DNA of 64,000 bases from Adineta ricciae (Eukaryota > Rotifera > Eurotatoria > Adinetida > Adinetidae), in contig CAJNOJ010000014.1 of the NCBI GenBank assembly GCA_905250025.1, positions 317,624 through 381,623 on the forward strand. The letters are read 5' to 3'. Numbering within the stretch: position 1 is the first letter of the stretch; each line of letters opens with the position of its first letter. The position numbers and the translations under genes are program-made. Positions 35,499-47,230 of the stretch are shown here, piece by piece. The notes below the pieces were generated by a model. The model made no database searches and was not told where the DNA came from. It was given only the letters and a program-made list of their open reading frames with translations.

Positions 35499-38169
35499 AT
35501 GGATGCCGAAGAATTTCGTCAACGGGGTAGTTGAAAAAACGCAATTGTCGGACTAAATCATTTGAATTTACATTTAGGAAAAGAAATGGTCGATTTTATT
35601 GCTGATTATCTAACAGATATTCGATCGCGACGTGTCTTGCCAAATGTCAAACCAGGCTATATGCGGTCCATGATCGATGACGAAGCACCGTTATGTGGTG
35701 AGCAATGGGAAGATATTTTCAAGGATGTCGAACGTGTCATTATGCCTGGTGTATGTTCTCTTCGAGCGAAATATTCACGAATGATTATCTCATTTCAATC
35801 TCTTTAGATTACTCATTGGCAATCACCGTATATGCATGCTTATTTTCCAGCATTGAACTCCTATCCATCGATGCTTGGCGTATGCGATCGATATATCCTC
35901 ACAGACAAATCGTATGTTGATTCTTTTTCACGTAGGATATGTTAGCAAACGGCTTAAATCAATTAGGATTTACATGGGTACGTAAACTGAACCAGCTTGT
36001 TCCATGGTTACTGTGTATAATGAACATGAAATTTTTAATGAGATCAATATGATCAGAGATATTTTATAGGCGAGGATACTTTTAAGCAGATATCAATGGT
36101 GCAACTAATGAGTAACTGCGATAGTTTTATTACTGTTAGTCATCTTGTATATTAATGGTACAAAACAGTAATCTTTGTTAATAAATCTGTCAGTTTTAAT
36201 TGGACATGCATGCAAGTTTTCATGTAAATAGGCGTCGAGTCCAGCATGTACGGAGTTGGAAACTATAGTCATGGATTGGTTGGCGAAAATGATCGGTTTG
36301 CCGAATGATTTTCTTCATTCGCAAGAGAATACGACTGGCGGAGGTGTGATTCAAGTAGGAAGAAATCTTTGAATTCTATCTGAGCAAGAGTCAAGATATA
36401 TTTAGACTACAGCTTCAGAAGCTACACTCGTAGCGTTACTTGCTGCTCGAAAAGAAGTCATTCATCGAGTACAAGCACAATTTCCCTACTTGAGTCCAGC
36501 GGAAATTAACGGTCGTCTAGTGGCTTATTGTTCTGATCAAGCACATTCATCGGTGGAAAAAGCATGTCTTATCGGTTTGGTCAAATTGAATCTCGTGTCA
36601 AGTGACGAAAGTTTACGTTTACGAGGAAATGCGTTACGGCAGGCTATTGCTAAAGACAAAGAAAATGGTCTTATACCATTCTACGTAAGTAGAAATAGGG
36701 ATCGAAGCTTTCTAATTAATACTCGTGATAGCTTTGTGCAACATTGGGAACCACGGGTGCATGTGCGTTTGACAGTCTTGTGGAATTAGGTGCAATCTGT
36801 AAGTTTTATTCGTGTGAAAAAATATAATTTTTTCGTCAAAATAAGTCTTCAATTAGGTGAACGAGAGCAAATTTGGATTCATGTTGATGCTGCATATGCG
36901 GGAAGTGCATTCGTTTGTCCTGAATTTCGACATTTTATGAATGGAGTAGAATTGACACAGTCATTTGCTTTTAATCCATCAAAATGGCTAATGGTTAGTT
37001 TCTAACTCATTTTTCTAATCAAATATTTTTTATTTGACTACATGCAGGTTCATTTCGATTGTACTGCCATGTGGTATGGAAAGGAATGATGTTAAACAAA
37101 GTCTTTTTTCTTATTGATATATTCATAGGGTCAAATCAAGTCCAGCACTACATCGAGCGTTCAATGTCGATCCATTGTATCTTCAACATGAGAACGCTGG
37201 CGTAGCAATCGATTATATGGTAGGATTGATCAATTACTTATAGACAGCACGAGAGACGACCTAGTTTTTATAGCATTGGCAAGTACCATTAAGCCGACGA
37301 TTTCGAGCATTGAAACTTTGGTTTGTTATTCGTTCATTCGGCATTGAAGGTCTTCAAAAACATATTCGAAATGTAAAGATTTCATAATGGCTGAGTTGTC
37401 ATTTGCATCCCTTTGCTCTTCTAGGGTGTTGAAATGGCTAAACTATTTGAGTCGTTAGTGAAATCTGACAATCGATTTGAGATTCCCGCTGAACGACATC
37501 TTGGCCTTGTAACGTTTCGATTAAAGGTTTTCCCTATCTTCTTTCTGTCTCTCCTCTCAATTAGCGCCACTTTCATAGGGTGGAAATGAATTGACCGAAC
37601 AGTTGTTGAAAGATCTGAATATGGATGGAAGAATTCACTGTGTTCCAGCATCAATCAAAGGCAAATATATCATTCGCTTTACCGTGACGGCATCATCAAC
37701 AAATACTGATGATATTCGTCGTGATTGGCAAATTATCCGGCAATCGGCCAGTAAAATCCATAGTCCAATCGATCATCTGACACCACAAGGGCAACTTAAT
37801 AAAATGAAGCATCTTTCTGATGATTTTCGCATGTCTCTCGTCTTATCCAACACACCTCACAGTCCCTGTTTAATCAACGGAAGCTTTGCAGCGATTCTTC
37901 CACTCGACACCAGCCGTATCTATGCGATGACGCATGAATTAAGTCAACGTGCATTAAATCATTCTCTTTTACCTATTTCAACGCGACGACGAACAAAAAA
38001 TGTCCTCTCACATCCAACAATGAACAAACAGATGAGCATCGACCCATCCATGATCAACTATGATTACAAGAAGAAACGTTTAGTGTCGCCAACGTCTTCG
38101 TCATTACCCATGAGTCGGCAAGGTAGTTTAGATTCTCGTGTCGAAGAGATTTTGGAAAATAATTCATGA
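35499..38169 (+). CDS. HDC: Histidine decarboxylase-like PLP enzyme (group II decarboxylase)
   Basis: PLP-dependent amino-acid decarboxylase; the closest match by recall is histidine decarboxylase, which makes histamine. Thirteen exons close to 609 aa: 35499-35526, 35578-35750, 35808-35879, 35936-35977, 36232-36354, 36406-36684, 36732-36798, 36857-36993, 37048-37073, 37129-37219, 37274-37372, 37425-37526, 37579-38169. Landmarks are [70 protein letters not shown] and the PLP lysine in FNPSKW. HDC-like rather than DOPA-decarboxylase-like features include [35 protein letters not shown] and [19 protein letters not shown] Ser-rich tail of about 110 residues follows the catalytic core (with RQGSLDSR near the end), longer than in DOPA decarboxylase. 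Substrate is inferred, not proven. Confidence 0.88.
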
Positions 38170-39132
38170 ATTTTAAATAAAATGCATGTATATGCAATAA
38201 CCTATGGCATTTCTTTTTATGAGATAATAAAATATAAAAGATTTATCAATATTCTTCCACTTTAACCATCCGCGTCAGCGAAAATAGACTTTAAAGAAAA
38301 GTATGCTAGAATCTCTTCGTCTGGTAGATGGAAAAAAGCGTCTTTTTTCTTGACACAAATCCGTGGGAGTAAATTTTCTTCTTATAATCTATGATAAAGA
38401 AAAAAAAAGGAGATGCTACATCAAAACACGACGTTTTGCGTTTCTTCTTTTATTCCACATATTCATCGACCAATGTTGTTTTTCTACCTTCGACAGCTTC
38501 AGCCGCCAGTTGTGAATAACAGAAATGTTTGGTGAGATTAAATTCAAATAATCAATTATCGGTTGTTGAAGTAAGTCAATCCATCGAATAATATAAACAA
38601 ATTCACAGATATATCTACATACTCTCCAACTTCAGTCGGTTTTCATGAAGCAAATCTGTTCAATAGAACTGTTGTGCTATCAAATGTCTTCTGTCATACC
38701 TCTCTATCAAATTCAATCGCCATTAATTTTTCGAGAAGTCTTGAGGAAATAGTTAACGGGATAACGTTTCGATCTTATCTCTCAAAGATCATGTCGCGCT
38801 GATTATCAATTAGTAAAAGTGCATAATAAGATACATGTGTTTGATAAGAGAAAAAAAACAGAAAGCTAACTAACTGAAGCGGAAATTCTCTTTTTTTTTA
38901 TTCGGATCATGACAATTTAATACTTTTACTTTCCCAAGCTATCTGATAATCTGTGCTCGTCGTCGTTTCACCCGTTGACGACATTTAATATAAGCGAAAA
39001 TGTAGAGTGCAAAAAGCATACTTTTCACCCATTGCAATTGTTGGTTTTTAATGTGATGGATGGAGATAAGCTGAAGTTGTCATTTGTATTTATGTTATTT
39101 CCTAGATGTTATAAACAGTCGAGCAAACGACG
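38170..39132. other. Intergenic spacer between HDC and ABCA genes
   Basis: About 960 bases. AATAAA lies at its start. The rest is AT-rich and is presumed to hold the ABCA promoter. No gene seen. Confidence 0.5.
38176..38181 (+). terminator. Poly(A) signal AATAAA of the HDC gene
   Basis: Canonical hexamer only 7 nt beyond the stop codon. Confidence 0.6.
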
Positions 39133-42100
39133 ATGTTGAAGTATGATGTGAATCCCCGCCGTCATGGCACTTTGATTAAAATTCTCAGTGACTTTCGAGC
39201 ACTGTTTACGAGAACATTTCTGTTAACAATACGAAAACCTGGCCAGACGATTGCCGAGATTTTGTTAGCTTATACGTTTATGGGCTTTCTTCTTGGCATG
39301 CGTTACATTCTTGACCGACGATACTATGGTCCCTATCGGGTAGCTCGCTTTCGCCCATATGACAATTTTGCAATCCGTAATACAGATAAATATATTCTAT
39401 ACTATCCAGGTAAGTTCATCGTGGAATTTGATTGTTCTTGAAGGAGCTTTTTTTAGAAAATGCATGTACGACGAACATTGTTACTGGGCTGTTGAATAAT
39501 CTTACATCTACACTGCCAAATTTCACAAATACCAGTATGTTCTATTTGAGAATTAGCATGGTGGAAGAAACTTTTCTTTTGATAGTTCAACCAGTATCGG
39601 ATCCAACTTTGGCAACAGTACCGAACTCAACTATACAGTCATTGATTGCTTATATTGAGTTTACCAATCTCGGTTCATGCACTGGCCCATCAACAGTGCC
39701 CGACGAGGTTAAATACACTTTGCGCATGCTCGAGTATGTCAAGTAATGGGCTCTTTTAATTTACGATAAAGATCTTTTTCAGGAGCAGCCCATACTATTA
39801 CTCTCCTCAAGATGTGAAGATATCCGAGAACGATTACATGTGGAAACGATCTCCTCAAGATTTTTGTCAAGGTAAAACATCAATAATGTCCAACATAATC
39901 TTTCAAATCTATTAATCTATTTTCAGCTACTGGTAATACAGTGAACTACTTCTATCGATTCCTCGGTATACAATACGTTGTTGATATGGCTATCATTAAG
40001 TATGTCACAAATACGACGGAAAACTTTACGTCCAGTGTAAGTTTTCATGGAAAAAATTAGTACCGATAGAATGACTTATTTTGTTAATAGTTATATCTCA
40101 ATCATTTCGGTTGTCCGGCCTACTATATGGATCAATTACATTCATTCTATGGATTCTTCATCCCGATATTTTTTTCCTTCATCTTTGTTGTCACCTTCAT
40201 TATGAATGTTGGATACGTTGTCGAAGAGAGAGAAAACAAAACGAAAGTAATGCAGCATATCTTTCTTAAATATATCAAGCAGAACTTTTGTGAACGTTTA
40301 GGAATATCTTCGAATCTACGGTCTTCGTACGTGGATTAATAATTTAGTGTGGGTTACTCGGTCAATGTCTATATACCTGATTCTGACAAGTGTAGTCACG
40401 GCTTTAAGTATGACAGTTTTACCAAGTGCCAACTCACGACCTGGTCGTGTCAGTAAAGCATTATTCAACTACACACATTGGACAGTTATCTGGATAATCT
40501 TGTTTGTTTATTCCATCCAAGTATCGGCGTTTAGTGTTCTCTTTGGGCAATTTTTCAAACGACGTACGCAGATCCGAATAGATTGCGACACTCGGTTTAA
40601 TCGATTCTTTTCTCCCTTTTTAGCATTACTGGCCAAACTCATTGGTTTTGTGGTATGGGTTATTACTTTTATTGATTTTTATCCCGGTGTGTCAGCTGTC
40701 ACTCGTTATATTTTATGTATTTTTCCCAACACAAGTTTAATGTTTTGTCTAGAAATTGTTCTTCAGTATGAACGCAACGGAGGTATGATATCTTTATTTA
40801 TTTCACTGGTCAATGACTCGAATACGGTTTACATTTAGCTAAAGTAACGACGCTCAGTCAGTTCTATTCCAATATCTTTCCATATCCATTGTATATTGGC
40901 GTATGTCTTCTTGTCATGTTGCTCTATTCTGTCGTCTATTTATTGTTGGCTATCTACGTCGAGAGAGTAAATCCAGGTGAATTCGGAGTATCACAATCGT
41001 GGAATTACCTTTTCAAACAATCATATTGGAATTCGAAGGCAACGTCGACCGTCGAACCGTTGAGTAATCACGCGCAGTTTTTGAATGGTGATGTGGTAGC
41101 TGAGAAGAATTGTTGGATTGAAATGAATTCAGCCAAGAAGATGAAAAATCCATCACTGACAGTTTCTCATCTCACCAAAGTAAGTGATATTGGAACAAGG
41201 CGGAGAGAACAAAATTAAGAGTGTTTGACTGTAGAAATATGGTAAATTCTGTGCCGTATCAGATCTATCATTGAAATTCTACAATGGTGAAGTATGTTCG
41301 CTGTTGGGTCATAATGGTGCCGGCAAGACAACGACAACTTTTATTCTTGTTGGTAAGCAGTAATTGAAAGTGACCGGTGGGAACACAAGAGAATACATCG
41401 CTCACATAGGAATGTTGGAAGCAACATCAGGTGAAGTCATCATTGAAGGATTGGATACTCGTCAGCATATTCAAGATGTTCGAAAAATTCTTGGCTTTTG
41501 TCCACAATATGGTAAAACCACGATATCTGTGTGAAGGAATACTATCAAATTGATATCATTTTAGATATTCTATATAATGAACTATCAGTGAAAGAACATT
41601 TGGAATTGGTTGGAAAGGTGTGTATATGAACTTGTGCATGCCAAAAAAGAAATTATGACTGTTTATGGACCAATAGTCGAGATAAATTTTAGTTTCATAA
41701 TAATTAATATAGTCTATATGCATCATAATTATTTACGCCGTACTCATTAGCATCTCAGAACAAAAAACATTTTTAATAAAGCTCCTTTCATCATCGCGTG
41801 ATGCTTATAGCAGAGACCTAGTTTCTAGCTTATAGCGTAAAGGACTTGATTAGTAGAAAAAGTTTAAAAGGTTTGCTTTTCTATCTCCTAGATGCGTCAT
41901 ATGACACCAAGTGTAATGAAAGAAGCTATCGATGCCATTTTACAACTCATTGGTCTAGTTAACGATCAATATACATTCTCAAAAAATCTATCGGGTGGTA
42001 TGAAACGACGGCTGTCCATTGGTATTTCGCTGATGGGCGACCCAAAAGTATACAAAGTTGATTTTTATTTACATTAATGACTGTCTTCGTCTTCAGGTAC

Positions 42101-45100
42101 TTATTCTTGATGAACCAACAAGCGGCATCGGTAATTGATACCTCTTTGCTCACTACCAGAACGAGTTTTGCTTACTTCGGTATCGTCTAGATCCATACAA
42201 TCGTCGATTAATTTGGACAATCATTCGAAAAATGAAAGAAGCAGGCAAATGTATCATTCTTACCACTCATTTTCTCGAAGAAGCTGATGTTCTGTCTGAC
42301 CGTATCGCCATTATGACAAGTGGTCGTTTGCAGGCAAATGGTACACCTGATTTTCTCAAAAGTCAAACAGGTGAATGAGTTCCTTTCTCAAAACCATCAT
42401 TGGAATTTTTTTCGGAATTTTGCTGTAGAGTTTGAATATCGTCTGTTTATCGATAAGCAAGAAACAAGCACCAATGAACGCGTTCGTAAATTCATTGAGC
42501 GATATATTCCACAATTAGTGGTCGAACGAGAATCGTCAGCAGAGATGGTATTTGGCATCAGACGGACTGAATCTAAACAGATAGGTCAATTGATTCATGC
42601 ATTGGAAGCAGAGAGAATGAATATTGGCGTGGAAAGTTATGGATTATCGATGACAACCATCGAAGAAGTTTTCCTAAGGTACAGATCTTGCACCCATAAA
42701 TCTGCCTTGATTGATAGTATGTGTTCGCTCTTCGATATAGGTTAATTCAGGAAACAGAAGGCCAAGAGACTGGCATAAAAGATCCCAAGTCCTCCAAAGT
42801 AGAATTAGCCGATCGGGGTAGATATTTGTTTTAATTGGTTGTGTTAAATTTGACTTCATTCTCCAATAGTTTTTCGTACGGAACATCAACGTCATACCGG
42901 TATCAAAAGATTTTGGCTTCGTATTCTTGCATTACTTATCAAACGATGGCACGTCCTTCGGCGGCAATATGTGTTCATATTTGGATTCTTCGTCTTTCCC
43001 ATTGTCATCGAAATTCTTGCTGTTAGTATCTTTCCATCACCGAAGGCTATTCAAGCATCGCTTTTGCAAAATGGCTACGTCAAAGACGCACAAATAACTC
43101 TTCTACCGTCTATTTACAATCCACAGACAATTGTCACGTATGCGAACAATAATGGCAACAATGTACAAACTCGTCTCACGAATTATCTTCAAAGTACCGG
43201 TGCGACCATCGAGGAAATCTCTACGGATACAGTACTGACTTATGTACGTGATCAATATCTCCTTACTATCGATGCATTCGTCAATAAGTATCAAATAGGC
43301 TTTGCGGCCTACAACAATCTCACATCAGCAGCGCCGTCATTAACAATCAACAGTTACTTTTCTACAGTAAATTATCACACAATGCCGGTCTGTCAGAGTG
43401 TTGGTTCGACGAATATTTTTCAATTCTATGCGAATTCATCAGCAAAAAGAATCATCACGACTAATAAACCGATCTTAGTAGCATCGTCAGGAGCTACGAC
43501 ATTGGAACGATTTTTCGACCTTATCCATTGCTTCGATACCTTGCCACTGTCGTTATTCAATTTCATTAATAGTATCTCTGCAGCAATCTTCATCAGTATT
43601 CTTATTGTTCCATTGATTCAAGAACGTATCAGTCGCTCAAAAGATTTGCAACTGTTGACAAACTTGCGCAAGAGAAGTTACTGGTTTTCAAATACCATCT
43701 TCGATATGGGTTTATGTTTTGTCCTTTGTGCAACTCTAACAATCATTATCAAGGTAAGTCTAACCGCTCAAGACGATAAATAAAAAATTATTCGCTTTGT
43801 TATAGATTGGTGCAGCAGGTAATCCGGATCCTGAGTCGGAAGTACATATCTATACTAAGTCAAGTCAAACCTTGTACTTTTTTGTCATGTTTCTCATGTA
43901 CTCATTGGCGTCATTACCCATGATTTATGTTTATTCATTCAGTCCAAAATCCGAATTAATTGGCTTTATTAATTTTTTTGTTATCAATGTTGTTGCTTGT
44001 CTTCTCGATATGGTACTTACTTTTATGGCTTTATTCTCACAAAGTCAATCGTCGAGTAGTGGCCGTCTCACCCGACTAGCATCTCTGATGAACAGCATAC
44101 GATGGCTGATAACAGCTCTGTTTCCCACAGTCAGTCTCAAGCGAGCATTATTCGACATACGTCTGAAATCCAATCAAGAATGTATTTCAGCTATTAACTC
44201 AATCATGATGACTGGCTATTCTTATACCGAGCGATGGACGTCACTTCGGGAGCCAGGTCTTGGTACTCTAATTCTTATATTTTGTATTCAAATGATATTT
44301 TGGTGGACCATATTGACATTCATTGAAAATCGAACCAATCTGAAGATAGGCTGTCGTCGATGCTGTGGTTGTGACAATGAGAGAGAACATTTCGAGAATG
44401 AAAATAATGGAGATGGAATACAAGCAATGGCACCGGTTCTGTGGAATGATAGTGTATGCTAATTAACTAAAGATATTTTGTCTATAAGTCAACTTCAACA
44501 TTCATTTACTTTTATTTAGCATCTCGACGAAGATGTACGAAATGAAAGACAAGCCGTCCTACAAAATTCGTTATCATCGTCGTCATCATCATCTGTGATT
44601 TTTGTTCGAGATCTTGTGCAACGATTCAAAAAACGAAATAACACTACATTATCCAGTCGCATCTATACAGCTGTTGATCATCTGAATTTTCGAGTGACAA
44701 AACGATCTTGTTTCGGATTACTAGGTATGACAGATCTCCTTTCTTGCTGTCTTTTGATATACGAGAGAAGAAAATTTCATTGTAGGAGCTAATGGTGCTG
44801 GCAAAACAACGACATTTCGAATGCTAATCAACGATCTCAAACCAACATCTGGTGATATCATCATCAATGGCAAAAATATCAACAAAATAGTCTGAACAGT
44901 CCTTTTTTCGCTATTCTTTCTGAAAAGTAATTTGTTTGTTAAGGAACGTGATCTTGAAATTGGCTTCTGTCCTCAATTTGACTGGCTCGTTCACAATCTC
45001 ACTGTTGTCGAAACGCTTACACTATTTGCCAGGTAAACGCCTTCATGAATCAAAGTTTTGATTGAGAGTTCGTTCTTCCTTTTGGATTAGATTGAAAGGA

Positions 45101-46086
45101 ATGAAATGGTCAGATATCTCACAGATCAGCAGCGATATGATCGATCTGTTTGGTCTTGAAATCTATCGAGATAGACGAGTGCAAAAGCTCAGGTGAGTAG
45201 TTGTAGTGTATACGAGTAAAGATTCAATGCACTATCGGTTTCTTCGATCAAATTTTCTAGCGGTGGAAATAAACGGAAAGTAAGCGCAGCACTCGCATTC
45301 ATGGCTAACCCAGCTCTTGTGTTTCTTGATGAGCCAACAACGGTAAGATTCAAAGAGAGACTGTTGGTGAGATGAGAATATCTTCTTGTAAATGTTGATC
45401 TACAGGGTTTGGATGCTGCGGCCAAGCGAAAACTATGGAATGTGATTCGATCAGCTCGTGATATTGGCTTGACAATCATTCTTACCAGTCACAGGTATGA
45501 TACAACAGAAATTGTCCTGATACTAACAGTTCTTGGGTTGTAATTGTAGTATGGAAGAATGTGAAGCATTGTGTTCAAGTAAGTTTGAAATGAGAAAACT
45601 TTATCTGACGCTCTACGATGTGTTATCAGAAATAGGCATAATGAAACTGGGTCAGTTTGTGTGTCTTGGTAATTTGCAAAGACTCAAGAATCGCTTCGGA
45701 AATGGATATGCTGTGCAAGTGAAACTACCATTGCAAGACGTCGCTCAATTCAAAGAAGAATTGGTGTTAACATTGCCAGGTGTTGAAATAGATGGTAAGA
45801 TAAAATCTTGAAATACTTTTTACGAGTATTTGAATGATATATTCGGTTAGAACAACACAACGGAGTGCTATATTGTACGGTTCCATTCGCGTCCATTAAT
45901 CGTCTACAGAATCCGTCCGGTGCACCTTCATACAATCTCGCGCATGTTTTCGACTTATTCAATAAGAAAAAGGAGGAGAAGTTAATCGAAAGTTTTTCCA
46001 TAACACAAACAACATTGGAACAGATTTTCGTTCACTTGGCTGGTGAAGATCACACTGTCGATACCGGTGAAAATAAAAAAAAGTAG
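39133..46086 (+). CDS. ABCA-subfamily ATP-binding cassette transporter
   Basis: Full transporter, roughly 1,600-1,700 aa over many short introns. Order is TMD1-NBD1-TMD2-NBD2. TMD1: an N-terminal helix near 39240-39310, a modest extracellular loop, then helices from about 40130 ([18 protein letters not shown]) with [17 protein letters not shown] after the coupling segment. NBD1: Walker [12 protein letters not shown] near 41310, Q-loop CPQYD, signature [10 protein letters not shown] near 41990, Walker [15 protein letters not shown]2: helices from 42970 to 44330. NBD2: Walker [11 protein letters not shown] near 44790, Q-loop CPQFD, signature LSGGNKRK split by an intron at 45193, Walker [12 protein letters not shown]. 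The ABCA class moves lipids across membranes. The extracellular loop after helix 1 is much shorter than in vertebrate ABCA1. One intron in NBD1 (41619-41890) is unusually long. Specific substrate unknown. The stop at 46086 follows a Lys-rich end. Confidence 0.93.
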
Positions 46087-46205
46087 CCATTGATGGCATT
46101 TGCATTATTGCTCAATATTTAGTTTCTTGTTGTCTATATCCGTTGTTTAGTCAATGAATGTTTCTTTGTTACTTATTCTATTCAACATGAATTCATCTGA
46201 TGAAT

Positions 46206-46211
46206 AATAAA
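46206..46211 (+). terminator. Poly(A) signal AATAAA of the ABCA gene
   Basis: Canonical hexamer about 120 nt after the ABCA stop codon and before the decayed copy. Confidence 0.6.
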
Positions 46212-46229
46212 TTTCTTCTTTTGTGATAT

Positions 46230-47230
46230 ACAGATCCTTTTTACCTTGCTAACGAAGATCGTCATTAACCAACAAGGGTTATTATCTTTTGCATTTAGAT
46301 GATATTTTCCTAGACGTTTTGACCTTCATTGAAAGTCAAAGAAATGTGAAATTAGGATGTTGCCGTGACAGCTATGTAGAACAAATCGCTAAAGTAAATG
46401 AGTCGGATAATGAAAATAATGCATTCATATTAGCATCCAATCAGGATAAAATTTGTAATCAAACATCTCTCGTGGCATTAGCCTCATGGAATGGCACAGT
46501 ATGCGACTAAAAATCTGTCGCCTATCAACAAACTTCGCTATTTGTTTGTTTTCAACATCTGGATGACGATGTGCGAAGCACACGATAGTCCGTATTATAA
46601 GAATATTTGTCATCGTCGTCGCCTATTGTCCTCATCCGTGATCTTGAGATTGAGTTGTCAATAATTTAGCTGTCACCGAAGCTTTGCCATTTTTGTTCTA
46701 GGTAAATGTATCTCCATATGATTATGTCTTATATGGGAAACAAATGGAAAGTAAGTGCAATTCTTGTTTATCTTGATAAACCAACAACGGTAACACGGAT
46801 AATTATGAAAAGTACTTCGAATGATTCATAATACTGAATTATTCATCTCTTTCATCAATCACCGATATGACACGCATAGAACTGACACAGTTAGAAGTTT
46901 TTTTATTTAGTATGAATGTGAAACATTATGTGTGAGTAAGCTTTGAATGGTAATGATCGGATTATTACTTTGATATACCATTAGAGACTAAACGATCATT
47001 TCCAGGATTAATCTGCAGCAACAAGGAGACAACCATTACCAGAAACCCCTCGAATCAGAGTAGAATTGACATTTATAATACCATGTGGTGAGATAGATGA
47101 TAAGATGTAGTACAAATGTGTGCTATTTGCATAGATTGATGTTGTATTTTGTTCGAAAAACATCACAGAATGTGACTCTGAAAATTGCAGTTTTCGTATC
47201 ATATGGATTAGACTACCCAACAAGTAAATG
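46230..47230 (+). pseudogene. Decayed partial tandem copy of the 3' part of the ABCA gene
   Basis: Pieces occur in the same order as in the intact gene. At 46289-46510 LDVLTFIESQRNVKLGC and ALASWNGTVC match the intact [16 protein letters not shown] and [11 protein letters not shown] stretch near 46555 matches the start of the NBD2 exon (HLDED). The 46790 region matches the Walker B exon (LDKPTT in place of LDEPTT), and 46910-46950 matches the [14 protein letters not shown] exon (YECETLCVSKL). Walker A and the signature are missing and stops interrupt, so no transporter can be made. It ends near the counterpart of the exon end at 45800. Confidence 0.8.

Noticed and set aside
35499-38169. Annotating the decarboxylase as DOPA/aromatic amino-acid decarboxylase
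   Set aside because: The stretches [29 protein letters not shown] and the DDIRRDW region fit HDC better, and the protein has a longer tail. Substrate remains open.
39133-47230. Two complete ABCA genes in tandem
   Set aside because: The second copy lacks the transmembrane halves, Walker A and signature, and contains stops.
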